From NCBI GenBank assembly GCA_028023455.1, contig JAQFVV010000153.1:1427712-1491711 (forward strand): DNA of 64,000 nucleotides, given 5' to 3'. The notes below the pieces were generated by a model that worked only from the letters and a program-made list of their open reading frames with translations, had not been told where the DNA came from and ran no database searches. Each line of letters opens with the position of its first letter. Position 1 is the first letter of the stretch. Origin of the DNA: Epiperipatus broadwayi (Eukaryota; Onychophora; Udeonychophora; Euonychophora; Peripatidae). This document shows, piece by piece, positions 12,037-22,990 of this stretch. Both the position numbers and the translations under genes were made by a program.

Positions 12037-12272
12037 AAAAGGGATTTAAACCCAGTCTTTCAAGCTTCTTTTAATTATTCACTCCATTTCATATAACCGA
12101 TATACATGACCACATACATGTGAAAAAGATAATTGATCTCCAATCATTTCAGCATGAAATACATATATTAGAAATCGTTTAACTTTTTTGCATGTATGTG
12201 ATCATGTATATCAGTTGTATAAGATGGAGTAAATGTCTACAGAGAGCTTTAAAATCTGGTTCAAATCCCCTC
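12037..12272. repeat. Foldback FB6
   Basis: Arms of about 100 bp. The left arm begins AAAAGGGATTTAAACCCAG and the right arm ends CTGGTTCAAATCCCCTCT, its imperfect complement. The inner arms carry CCATTTCATATAACCGATAT and its imperfect complement ending GATGGAG. The spacer is about 45 bp. It is separated from foldback FB2 only by a (TA)n tract. Confidence 0.7.
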
Positions 12273-12349
12273 TAAGTATATATATATATATATATCATAT
12301 TATTATTACTATTTGCGGGATATTCCGTGTAGTGAAAAAGCTAAATGCT

Positions 12350-12383
12350 GACGTTTCAGTACAATATCAAGTACCTTCCTCAG
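12350..12383 (-). ncRNA. Hammerhead-like motif, minus strand
   Basis: The same CTGAGGA-stem-GAAACGTC module as at 12477-12510, read on the opposite strand in the left arm of FB2. Core bases and loop are identical, so each strand of the palindrome would carry one motif. Confidence 0.45.
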
Positions 12384-12476
12384 AGTGTCCTCTTTCTCAA
12401 ATCATAAGAATGCACGTGAGATTTAAAATGTTTTTAAATCTCATGTGCATTCTTATGATTTGAGAAAGAGGATGCT

Positions 12477-12510
12477 CTGAGGAAGGTACTTGATATTGTA
12501 CTGAAACGTC
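12477..12510 (+). ncRNA. Hammerhead-like motif, plus strand
   Basis: The sequence CTGAGGA matches the hammerhead core C3-U4-G5-A6-N7-G8-A9. It is followed by a stem II candidate (GGTAC/GTAC plus a closing A-T pair, with one bulged G, loop TTGATATT), then GAAAC (12503-12507) and a GTC triplet that could be the cleavage site. Stem III would have no loop within one copy, so a fold would need pairing with another copy. PLE terminal repeats are known to carry hammerhead ribozymes. Activity here is an inference. Confidence 0.45.
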
Positions 12511-12594
12511 AGCATTTAGCTTTTTCACTATACGGAATATCCCGCAAATAGTAATAATAATATGACATCTTTTATCCATGAAAATATTAGAATT

Positions 12595-12625
<31 letters not shown>

Positions 12626-12712
12626 TGCACTGTGAATGAATAGTGCTACATATTGTAAATAATTTTGTCTAAAATTCCATAAACAATGTAAAGATTTTAA
12701 AGATTTTAAAAT

Positions 12713-14424
12713 TGTAATAAATAAAATCTTTATGACTAAATAAGTTTTGTGTAAACAAATGATGGTTTTAATAAATAATATGTAAGTCAGAATAGGTTTG
12801 AGAGAGTTGTTGTTTATAAAAGTTTAGAGTTTTTTTAAAAACAAAAATACAGTTAGCCTAAGGCAAAAGTATACCCTGCTTCATTTGTGAAGTTTTACGA
12901 ATTAATTTAAGAATAATTCAGGAGAGAGAATTTAACTTAGAAAAGTTAAAACTATAAAAGTTTAAAAATAAATCTGTTACATAAAATTAAAATACTCTCT
13001 TTTCATTTTATTTAAAGAAAATAAATATATGTGTGTGAAATAATGAGTTGATTTTAAATAAAAAGAAAATAATAAAATGTGTGCGTGTTAAAAATAAAAT
13101 AAAATATAAAGGTTAAATATAAAAATATTAAAACAAATCAAAGCTTATAATTAAATTTTAAGAATTCAAAGATTGCATATATTGATAAGCTACATAAGAA
13201 TAAATTAGCCATGGATACTAATTAAAATCCATCAGGATTAATTAAATACATCTTAAGAATTTAATCAAAGCAGTGGATGAATTTAAAAACTAATTAAAAA
13301 GGATAATAGCAAAGTCATCACACAAATAGAGCCAAAAATTTCATCAGGCAGTCTTGCATGTATTTAGATCAAATCATCTGTTAGATGTAGGTTTTTAAAG
13401 ACAATGCAGTGTTAAGCCAAAACTCAGAGCATGCAGCCAGCTTTGAGACTCAGTCCAACAGAACATCAGCAGTCTGCCCGATAGAAGCATTGCCCATCTA
13501 ATAATTTGAAGCCATCAGGAATGTCTAACTATCTGAAAGAGAACATAATAGCAATTATCAGGACCACAACAGAAGCCTAAAATCAGCCAGTTGGTAAAAC
13601 ACACATGCAGCAGCAAAGTGCAAGAAGCCACAATGTTCAAAATCCTATAGATTATAACATTTTCTTATTCCAATTCCTGATATTAATTTAAGTAGCCATT
13701 GCAATATTTGAATAATCCTAGAGTCAGTATAATAAATGAACTCTATATCCAGCATAAAATGAACTATTTATGTGCAGGTTGATATAATAAACTGAGAGTT
13801 CTAGAACTTTGAAAATCATACAAACCAACAGCTCATATGATAGTGTGTGTTGCATTATATATATATATTGATACTTATATTTATTTAATGTTTTATGTTT
13901 ATTATAATATGTGTGAAGATATATGCTATTATGTATTATTATTTTATTCAGAAAAGAAATGGTAAAGTCTTAAATTAGTTCTCAGTTAATTTTAAATATT
14001 TGAAATAAATTATTTTAGAAATTACTATTTGTCAGTCAATTTTCTTAATTATACTACTATAAAAACAATTTCGCAGAGAAATTATGTAAGCAGTTTATTA
14101 CATTATTCTTTTGATTGAGATAATTGGGATTTTTTAGGCACTGAATTCGTTTGCTGTCATTCAGGGTACGTTAGTTACTTCTTGTAATTAACTGGTGCCT
14201 GGGAGTTTACTTTGAAACAAAAAAGTGCTTTGAATGACAGGTGTTGAATTTAGCAGTTGAGAATATCAGTGACCTGGAAATGTAGTCAATGTTATGTTTT
14301 ATATATATAGCTTTGGCTTGGTCATAGGTACCTTCTGGGTATTATGCTTCTCTCCCTAAGGGATCAGTATGGAGCAAGATTTAAACTGTATTCAAAGTAG
14401 ATCGAATTTATAATAAATGCTGTA

Positions 14425-14463
<39 letters not shown>

Positions 14464-14476
14464 AATGCTGTATTAT

Positions 14477-14507
<31 letters not shown>

Positions 14508-14611
14508 AAGTAAGTCTTACAATTTTCCTTTTCACAATTTCTATTTCCATTAAAAAGTAAAATTTTATACTAGATTTTGTTTTTCTATTCGATCTATTAC
14601 ACCACCCAGTT

Positions 14612-14640
<29 letters not shown>
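12713..14640 (+). repeat. Composite repeat, copy 1 (LINE-B 3' part)
   Basis: This stretch is the reverse complement of 48690-50530, with matching order throughout. It starts at TAATAAATAAAATCTTTATG, which equals the last RT codons of LINE-B on the minus strand. It contains AGCCAAAACTCAGAGCATGC near 13415 and CCCTAAGGGATCAG near 14355, and it ends at TTACACCACCCAGTTCAA. No open frame of note is present, so it is read as the 3' non-coding part of LINE-B, 5'-truncated here. It runs into (TA)n and then foldback FB3, as the other copy does. Confidence 0.75.
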
Positions 14641-14648
<8 letters not shown>

Positions 14649-14679
14649 CAAACAACTGGGTATATTACACCACCCAGTT

Positions 14680-14710
<31 letters not shown>
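14428..14710. repeat. (TA)n tracts with local duplications
   Basis: Long (TA)n runs are joined to two short direct duplications: AATAAATGCTGTATTATAT, separated by a (TA)n run (14412 and 14461), and ATTACACCACCCAGTTCAA twice (near 14597 and 14665). This is consistent with slippage or unequal exchange between the dinucleotide tracts. Confidence 0.8.
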
Positions 14711-14718
<8 letters not shown>

Positions 14719-14724
14719 AACAAA

Positions 14725-15365
14725 CATTAAAAGCTTAAAGCTAAACTAGTCAATAAATAATCAAAATTACCCTAAATCCACAACTCAACCAGACTAGCCA
14801 AAAAATAAACTCTAAATCACAACCAATCGTTTCACTGCTTCAAGCAGACTTTTCACATGTAAAAAAACTACAAAATAACAATATATTTAAAACATTACCC
14901 ACAATTTCATTTACTTCCCATACACCCATATATTAAAAGTACTTTTAAATAAATTAACTGCTTCAGAATCATAAATTTTTAATAATAACTATTCTTTAAT
15001 TCTTACATTTCTCTCAAAGAAGACAACCTCAGCTTCATCAAAATTAATATTATAGCCTGTATCTTTTGCCATAAAAAAATACAAGCTATAATATTAATTT
15101 TAATGAAGCTGAGGTTGTCTTTTTTGAGAGAAATGTATGATTCTGAAGCAGTTAATTTATTTAAAAGTTCTTTTAATATTAAGGGTGTACAGGAGGTGAG
15201 TGAAAATGTAGGTAATGTTTAACTTAAATATGTTGTTGTTTTGTAGTTTTTTTACACTTGAGAAGTCTGCTTATAGCAGCGGAACCACTGATTGTGATTT
15301 AGAGTTTATTTTTTGGCTAGTCTGATTGAGTTGTGGATTTGCGATAATTTTGATTTTATATATAT
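14725..15365. repeat. Foldback FB3, copy 1
   Basis: A palindrome with arms of about 300 bp around a short spacer near 15060-15090. The left arm contains CCACAACTCAACCAGACTAG and the right arm its imperfect complement; both also carry a TTAACTGCTTCAGAATCAT segment or its complement. (TA)n runs bound it on both sides. A second copy is at 31093-31772. The arms contain TTGAGAAG-TCTGC-loop-GCAG-GGAACC, which looks like the FB2 module but lacks its conserved core. Confidence 0.85.
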
Positions 15366-18300
15366 ATATATATATATATTGTGATTATATTGAACAAAGG
15401 GAATAAAAAGTGTGGTGCAAATAAATATCAATGAATGACTATGAAAACAATAAATAAGCCAACAATCTGCATCAGATGCCAGTATAAGTAATAAACAAAT
15501 AGAGTAATAACATCAAATTAATTAACAAAAAACAACAATCATATATACTCTTGTTACTCTTATTATTGCATTAAACTGAACAGGCTGACATCATTTTGTC
15601 ACAATAATTAATAAAATTTATATGTAAATGTTTAGATTTCTGAATCACTTTACTATTAGAAACATGTTCTGATTGTAAATATTTTTTCTTTAAATATAAG
15701 AAGAATACTTCTTTACTTGTGATATTTGCCTGAGCCTCAAAATATATTTCATATATACTCTACCATTGCAAAAAAACAAACAGGCTAATGTTCTTTTGTC
15801 AGTATAATTAATAAAATTTGTGTGTAAATGAAAATGCTTAGATTTCTCAATCACTTTTATTTCAATATTCTAATTTCTATATAAAAAAAATAACACATTA
15901 CTATTAATAATTTATTTAAAAATAAAACTTATTTTAAAAATATTGCTTCATAGTTATGGTAATTATGTAATTGATAAAATTATGTTTATCAATGATATTT
16001 TACAGACCTTAAATGTCATTTTTTGTTTAAAATAGTGGTAGGGAGATTGACTCTGGAATGATGGATCCTAGAACTGATTCTTTTGATTTCCTGAGCAAAA
16101 TTCATTTTAAAAATATCTTCCTACTTTGTTTTTTGTTTTTTTTCATTATGCTGTATTTTTTTTACATTTTACTAAATAGCTTTTCTTATTTTTAGCAATG
16201 TTATTATTTTTTTCTTAATGCCACATTATTTTCTGAAATATTTTATCAGCTCTAGTTAAAATCTAATAATTGATTCATAACCCACATAGTCCAAATCTAA
16301 GAAAAACAGAATGAGTAAAACAAATAATTTTTTAAAACATATTATTGCACATCAAAAGATTTAATTCTTAATAAACTTTATCATAATAATATTATTTAAT
16401 GCAATTCTGTTGATTGTAATAAATTCCCTACATCATTGCACTATTGATAAAGTCTAAAAAGTATATCTAGTACAACAAACCAAGTATTTGATTTGTTTAT
16501 AATTATGCAACATAATCTATGAATAAACAAAATAAAGTGCCAGGTATTTAAATGGCTTCTAAATATTTATTGAATAAACAGTCTAAGAAAGAAAATTTAA
16601 AATTTCTTACCATAAATAAATCCAGGATAAATTTCTAAATTATGGAACTATATAATAAAGTATAATATGCCTTAGTTGTTAATAAGTGTTAAAACAATTA
16701 AATAATAAAGTAGGTAAATTGTTTTGTTAATAGAAAATGTAAACAAATTATTTCTAAGAGGTTTTAAATTAAAAATAACTAATGAATTTTTAAAACAAAG
16801 AAGTATTTTAACAAATTGATGGTAAAGGAATAAAAGACATATCATCCATGTTATTTAAAGTTGACTTAGTTTAGTGTTCTTAATAAAATATAAAAATTAT
16901 ATCAGTAAACAATGTAAGTATAAAAATTTAAAATATCAAACTACATGCACATCAAAAATTAAATAATAGTGTAAATATTTTATTATTGAAGAAATATAAC
17001 TTTGATGACTATTTATATTGAGCTAAACATTGTAAAGAAGTCTAGGAGTTACATTAGCTTTTATAACTATTGTAATTCAGAAAGAGACACACCAGACTCT
17101 CTTTTTTCCTCACTATGTAGGACAAAGTTCATAGACAAAGAGGTCCATACTCTGTCTGCAGATAATATTTTAAGGTAATTTAAACTAGAAGTAGAATTAT
17201 TATAAAATATGAGAACCAGTTTGAGAAGAAGAGGGGAGTAATGTAGTGTTTACACGCCTGTGTGTGATGGTGGAGGCATTTCTTTTAAATATTGATAAAA
17301 GCACTTAGATACTTAAAAAATTATCTTATTCACAGATATTTTCTATCTTCTGCCAATTTTGCAGGATTGTCCAAAAATAATATGAAAACTTTTGAAAATA
17401 AAAATTTCAAATTTCCTAAATTTGTTTTAAAATATTATTTAATTATTGTTTCAAAAATTAATCTCTTTAAACATTGTTTTATTTTGACATGTGTTTTAAT
17501 CTCTAGGTTTATTTTATACAATAAAACACATAAAGTGCTTACAAAATATTTTAAATGACTAAAGCCATATTTTCAATTTTATCTTGCAAAAGTGCTGGGA
17601 AAAATTGCCTTTTAATTTTCGAATTTTATCTTAGAAGGGGGAGGGGGGCTTTAAAATTTATACTGCACAAAGGTACTTCTTACCCATGCTGTGGCACTGA
17701 GTGGATCATCTCAAATATATTTGCGGGTCATTAAAATGACCAATGAGTTATAGATTACTATTCATTGCTCTAGGTCATGGACATAATATGTAGATGTCCT
17801 AAATCATACATTATGAGTATATACACATTAATAAGTTATACATTAAAAATATACTATATATATATAAAATTATATATTATTATTTATTTGAGTCATTATT
17901 TTAAATGTTAAATTAATTACACATATTTATCTGTGGGTATTTATTTCGAAAAAGTTTTTATTTTACACCTTTTAACATTACCCCTCCCCTGTCAGTCAAA
18001 AAGTCCTAGTAAAAGATTTTTTACAAAATACTGAAAAAATAGAGAATCCATCCTTTTATTCTACCTGTCTATCAATTTATTTATATATCTATTATTTTTA
18101 AGCTGTATTCTAGATTTTAAATTTTTGTCCAAAGATAGTTTCAAGTATCTACAAAATACATAAAAAAAACTATAGCCTACATATATATATATATATACAT
18201 TTTAAGAATTAAATATACTGTATTGCAATCAAAATTAAAATCATGAGTTAATAGTGTTCTTTTAATAATAAGATAAAAGAATAAATTGTTTTATCATTTA

Positions 18301-18876
18301 ATTTTACAGAGAAAGACTTTTCTATAAAACAGATAATTGATATGTTATTAAATTACATTTCGATTAATTTGTTTTTATTGAATATTATGTATTTTGACTA
18401 CATTAAGCGATAATAACTTAGTTGTATTTCTATCTGAAATGAAAGAATTAGTGAATAGTTTACAAAAGTTAATGCAAATAGAGAAGCAAAAACTTAATTT
18501 AAAATATGCTAACAAAAATATTTCTTTTACACGCATTAGTTATGAAAAAAAAGTTAATATATATAAACACATATACAGATACATATATAACTTTACAAAC
18601 TAAATTTTGACTTTTCTTTTTACAAGAAGAGATTAAGGACATTTATATATTGAAGATATTAAATTTTCTAATAAATTAAAGAGAAATTAACATCAACAAT
18701 GAACTCCTTTAGAGTGAAAGTAATAAAATTAAAATTATGAGGATGAATGGTAAAATTGAAATATTAAATATAATAATGAGAACTAAAACAGAATATAATA
18801 TAAATAAATAGAATGATAAATAAAAAAAAAAACAAGATATAAAGTAAAAAAAAAAAAAAAGCTGAAAAATAAGGCT
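15366..18876. other. AT-rich stretch, one exon candidate
   Basis: No element or gene was recognised apart from the short exon candidate at 17081-17174. Local repeats occur, such as similar CATATATACTC passages near 15540 and 15750. The frames at 17292-17558 and 18394-18603 are Lys/Asn/Phe-rich, as AT-rich DNA gives by chance, and are not supported as genes. Confidence 0.45.
17081..17174 (+). other. Candidate 94-nt exon
   Basis: An acceptor-like site (ATTGTAATTCAG) ends at 17080 and a donor-like GTAATT starts at 17175. The 94 nt between them are clearly richer in G+C than the flanks. One frame stays open throughout and reads RDTPDSLFSSLCRTKFIDKE, then VHTLSADNILR. The same frame is open upstream to an ATG at 17005 and would stop at 17176-17178 if unspliced (57 codons). 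No family was recognised. It could be a real internal exon or a chance open stretch. Confidence 0.3.
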
Positions 18877-19019
18877 AAACTAATTAACCTTTGCCAAGCG
18901 TTGTTAGCCGAGAGGTCATCGCAGCGATCTTGCAAGCAAGTAGTTGGTTGCAGACGGTTGTGGGTTCGCCTCCCGGCCGATGCTACGACATATGAAAAAA
19001 AAAACTAATTAACCTTTTG
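18877..19019 (+). mobile_element. tRNA-derived SINE copy 1 with target duplication
   Basis: The body is 18894-19001, starting CCAAGCG. A box-A-like TAGCCGAGAGG (18905-18915) and a box-B-like GGGTTCGCCTC (18962-18972) mark an internal RNA polymerase III promoter of tRNA origin. The tail is ATATG followed by an A run. The direct repeat AAACTAATTAACCTTTG (18877-18893) and AAACTAATTAACCTTTTG (19002-19019) is a clear target-site duplication, so this is a retroposed insertion and not a functional tRNA gene. The partner LINE is not identified. Confidence 0.85.
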
Positions 19020-19246
19020 ACAATAGGAAAAACAGTAAGATTATATTATGCTTTCTAATAAAATAAAAATAAAATTGTAAAGATAGATAAGTATTAACAT
19101 TGGTACCATTTTACATGGTTATTCTACCTGATTTTGAGCAGAGAATTTAACATACAATGTGCTACACTAAAATTAGAAAAAGATTTATTATATTAAGGAA
19201 TTAAGTGAATTTGAAACTCAACGACTATCAAAAATAAAAATTAGTC

Positions 19247-19360
19247 AAGGGTTATTAGCCGAGAGATCAGCGCAGCAGCCTTGCAAGCAAGCAGTTGTTT
19301 GCAGACGGTTGTTGCGGGTTCGCCTTCCAGCCGATGCTATGACATATGGAAAAAAAATAG
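19247..19360 (+). mobile_element. tRNA-derived SINE copy 2
   Basis: The same SINE as at 18.9 kb, with scattered differences: TTAGCCGAGAGATCAGCGCA at the start, box B GGGTTCGCCTT (19316-19326), and the same GACATATG end before an A run. The flanks AAAAATTAGTCAA and AGAAATTAGAAAAA look like a degraded target duplication. The common head and tail in both copies define the family's ends. Confidence 0.8.
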
Positions 19361-22230
19361 AAATTAGAAAAACTTGAAGCAGGAGTACTGTACTACATGG
19401 AAAAAGAGAGAGGAGGAAATATATTAAGTAAAATTAAAAATCTGAAAAAAATAAAATCGAATTGATTACATTTTAAAAGTCTAAAGCACTTTAAAAAATA
19501 TTTTAAAAAATTTTGAGAAAAGAAAAAAAAGGGGGAAAAGCAAAGTTTTAAACAATCTTGAAAATTTATGATTGTAGATAAAAACGACCCAAGAGATAGC
19601 TATTTTAAGAAAGTATAAGATAAATAATAGTTTGTAAATTTACAAATAATAATGACTATTGAATATGAAGAACAAAATTCTAACTAAACTTTTTTAAAAG
19701 TATTAAATTTATTTGTTTGTTTAGCAGTTGTTGGATATCTCTCTAAATTATTTTTGTATATACTGTGATTTTCTACAATACATTTTTTTTTTCAAGTTTT
19801 TGTAGGTTTATCTCCATGACAGCAACCACATAGAAGCCAGTAAAGAGTTTTTTTTGTAATAATGTTGATTTTATAATTTTATGTTGAATAGATTATATTC
19901 ACGATTTTCTTTTATAATAAAATTTTGTGGCATTTTTGAAGTACTGTAAATTTTTGAAAATTAAGTTAAAAAAAGGCTTTATTTAGTACAAATATTTTAT
20001 TTCTAATTTTGACAAAAATGTAAAACTTTTGATGTAATAAAAAATATTTTTGTCTAAAACAATTTTTTTAATTCACATTAATTATGGAGTTAATTTTATA
20101 ATCTGTTTTCATTTAAAGGATAAGAAATTTTTAAAGAATTAAAAAAATTTTAAACTTATTTTTAATTTTGATGAATGTAAATTAAAAAAACAACAACAAC
20201 AAAAAATAATATAGTTTTTATTTTTATTAATAAAGAGGGAATATGTTTATTGTTAATCCATATATTTATAAATTCCATGGTATCTACTATACATAATGGT
20301 CTCAGATTAAATGATAGTTATTGTAGAGTGTGTATAAAGTCAGGTTCAAAGAGCAATTAATCTCTTATGTTGTCTAAATTTGAACTGAAGAAATAAAGCA
20401 GGATAACTTATCTGTAATTTCATCACCCAATATATGAAAAGTAAACACTACTTATTAAAGATAAACAGAGATGAGGATTATCAGCATTTATCTGTTGATC
20501 AAAGAGAAATTTGTATGAGCACTAGCCTAATCTTGAGACTTCAGTGCTTTATTTTATACACATGCTATATTTTATATGCATGAAAGCACAGACTAATAAA
20601 ATGTATGCTGCCCATGTATGATGATATATATATATATATAGTAGCATATATATATAGACTATATATATATATATGCTGCCCATGTATGATGAGATTTATT
20701 TTACAAACATATAAAATATAGTTGAAAGAAATTGGCTAGTAATTAAAATATCTATTGATGTATTCTTTCAAAAATAATATGTAATTAATAAAAATCTATT
20801 TCTTTCAATGCCAAAAGAAAAAAAACTTAATTAACTTGTACTATATTAATTGATATTAAAATTTAACAACTTTTGCATGATGAGTAAATTAGCCAATTAA
20901 TAAGAAAAAATGTTCAGCAAGATATTAAAAGACAACTGACTGCCCAGTGAAAAAAATCCTCAGGTGATAAAAACTCTACATATATTTTCTTTAAATTTTG
21001 TTACGTAATTTATAAAAAAAATGGTTTTAGAGTTAAAAAATAGAATGAAATTATTAAATATGTTATTTAAATTTTGTGATAAAGTTCTGGTATATTGGTA
21101 TTTTCTATAATTAGATTGTGCCAATAATTCAGTTTGTAGGTTATAAAAAAATTAAAAATTGAAATGTTTTTTTTATATTGAGTATACATATATGAATTTT
21201 TTAAATACCCTTGACAATTTATATATTTATAAACTACAATCGAAACAGTGCTACATGTATAGTTTTGTTTTTCAATCTATAGAAATAATTTTAAATATTC
21301 AAAAATAATTAAAATCATAATGATTTAAGTATTTATCAGATCTTTCATTTTTTTAAATTATTTTTGCTTCTTATTAATACATTTATTACTCTTAAATTAA
21401 TCATACTCGTATTAATTTATAATCTTTGTATGTTTTCCTATTAGTGTAGGATTTTTTTAATATCATAAATTCAGCCATTCTGCTTTTATTGAATTTTTAA
21501 TTGAAAAAAAAAGTCTGGAAAAAATCAAAATCTTATGGATAGTTGATGAGTATTAATAATCACAATTCTAGTATTCTCTAAAGGAAAAAATATTTAAGAT
21601 GTTCCTTCTTGAAGATGCTTTGAATGAAACTCATCACTAATATTATCACAGGGTTAGAATTTTTTCAAATGTTTTAATAATTATAAAACAAATATCAGAT
21701 TTCAAAAGTGAATTTGATATATTTATTATAAGTCAACCTTTGTTTATTTACATAAAAAAAAGAGTAAAATAAAATATAATTCACTTATTTTCTGAAAGAG
21801 TGTTTGCATTAACTTAGTTGATAATGTTGTAAGAACATTGTTTTTAATTTGAAAATCAGTTTTTAAATATGTAAAGAATTCAAATATGATTTTTAAGAAT
21901 ATTATTCATTTACAAAATTAAATTTTAAAAAGGCAAGTCCAATTTATTGTGTTTTAATATAAAATAAAAAATTTATACAGAAGTGAAAAATTGAGTATTT
22001 TCAAAAACTTTCGTTAGGCAAAACATTAAAAAAAATCAAATTATTTAAATTTAAATTATTCCAATGAAGTTATTTCATAATAAAATAGTTTGTGGTGTAT
22101 ATTTTTTCTTGTTCACAGTTGTCGTGATCATGTATTCTAACGTATGTGTTCATGAACACATACCTAATTCTCTCTCTAATTATTTAGACTAAAGTAATAA
22201 AAGTCATCTTTAAAACAACTGCTCATTTTA
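19361..22230. other. AT-rich stretch without genes
   Basis: No gene or element was recognised. The only structure is at 20608-20695, where ATGCTGCCCATGTATGATGA occurs twice with (TA)n tracts between the copies. Confidence 0.5.
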
Positions 22231-22246
22231 CATTACAGGTTTTATA

Positions 22247-22453
22247 ATGACAACTACTTTATTGATGTTTGATGCTTTCATGGCTCTAAATGGCCTGAGC
22301 ATTCATGATGACCAGCATGGATATGACCATAATATTTTTGATATTCTTATTATCATAATTATTTTAGCATTTATGTATATGCATTCAGTTAAAAGTTTGG
22401 TAATGGTTTTAAAAATATTGTCTCAAATTTGTCATTGGCTAGACAATGATTAG
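22247..22453 (+). CDS. Small putative membrane protein ORF, unrecognised
   Basis: A 68-codon frame. Residues 1-30 are mixed and include an Asp/His-rich patch (SIHDDQHGYDHN). The next part (IFDILIIIIILAFMYM, about 31-46) is a strong candidate membrane segment, followed by a short basic and aliphatic tail ending WLDND. An acceptor-like site (TTTTACATTACAG) lies just upstream of the ATG, so it could be a last exon or a short ORF after a 5' intron. It lies directly upstream of the first LTR-like repeat of element C. No family was recognised, and an AT-rich chance frame is quite possible. Confidence 0.25.
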   Translation: MTTTLLMFDAFMALNGLSIHDDQHGYDHNIFDILIIIIILAFMYMHSVKSLVMVLKILSQICHWLDND

Positions 22454-22983
22454 CTAAAATTCAGCCACAAAAAATGACTAATGTTTTTTGTTAATTAATG
22501 TGATGTTATTACTCTATTTGTTTATTACTTATACTGTCATCTGATGCACATTGTTGGTGATTCAATGGTGTTATTACCAAAAAAATTTATTAAGCTTTTA
22601 ATTTTTAGTAAACGTTTAATGTTTAGATTTTATTATTATTTAAAAAAGAATATGTGTATCAAAATACATAAGCGTTTATATGTAAAACGCTTCATTTCAG
22701 TGTTTATCGATTTATTTTAAAATAGTTTTCATATACAGCTTGTTTTTACTTTAAATCAATTAATTAAAAACAAGCAACATAGCTAATTACATTCCTGGGG
22801 CTTTTATTTTAATTATTGTAAATTAATTCTAAATGCAGAGATTTGATTTTTATGTAGTTGTTTTCATTTCAATAATCCCTGGGTAGAATTCTTAGATTAG
22901 ATTGAGTGGGAGACTAATATTTGCCCTGCCTTAGGCGTAGCATTCAACAACAAGGAAAGTGTTTAACGGGAAATGGAGCGACA

Positions 22984-22990
22984 TATAAAT
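22984..22990 (+). promoter_or_regulatory. TATA box in element C left repeat
   Basis: ATATAAATAG followed by ACCTGAAAATTT. The right-repeat counterpart is at 26712-26719. A very similar block, TATAAATAGCCC.GAAAAATTT, is found in the outer element's LTRs (32420 and 46450). Confidence 0.5.

Larger units (their letters stand above)
12296..12564. repeat. Foldback FB2, near-perfect palindrome
   Basis: Arms 12296-12428 and 12432-12564 are almost exact reverse complements (ends CATATTATTATTACTATTTG and its complement), with nearly no spacer. Each arm holds one CTGAGGA-stem-GAAACGTC module. The right-hand flank reads TTTATCCATGAAAATATTAG, and nearly the same sequence (TTTATCCATGAGAATATTAG) follows foldback FB5 at 61.6 kb, so the two belong to one family. 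The open frames crossing it are by-products of the palindrome. Confidence 0.85.

Noticed and set aside
12233-12630. Open frames on both strands across foldback FB2
   Set aside because: They are mirror translations of the same palindrome arms, with (TA)n-coded Tyr-Ile runs.
15255-15290. FB3 arm module (TTGAGAAG-stem-GGAACC, also 31626-31660) as a hammerhead
   Set aside because: Resembles the FB2 module, but CUGANGA is not matched and GAAA is altered in copy 1.
18894-19001. Functional tRNA gene
   Set aside because: Box A and B are present, but a cloverleaf cannot be completed and the unit has an A tail and target duplication, so it is a SINE.
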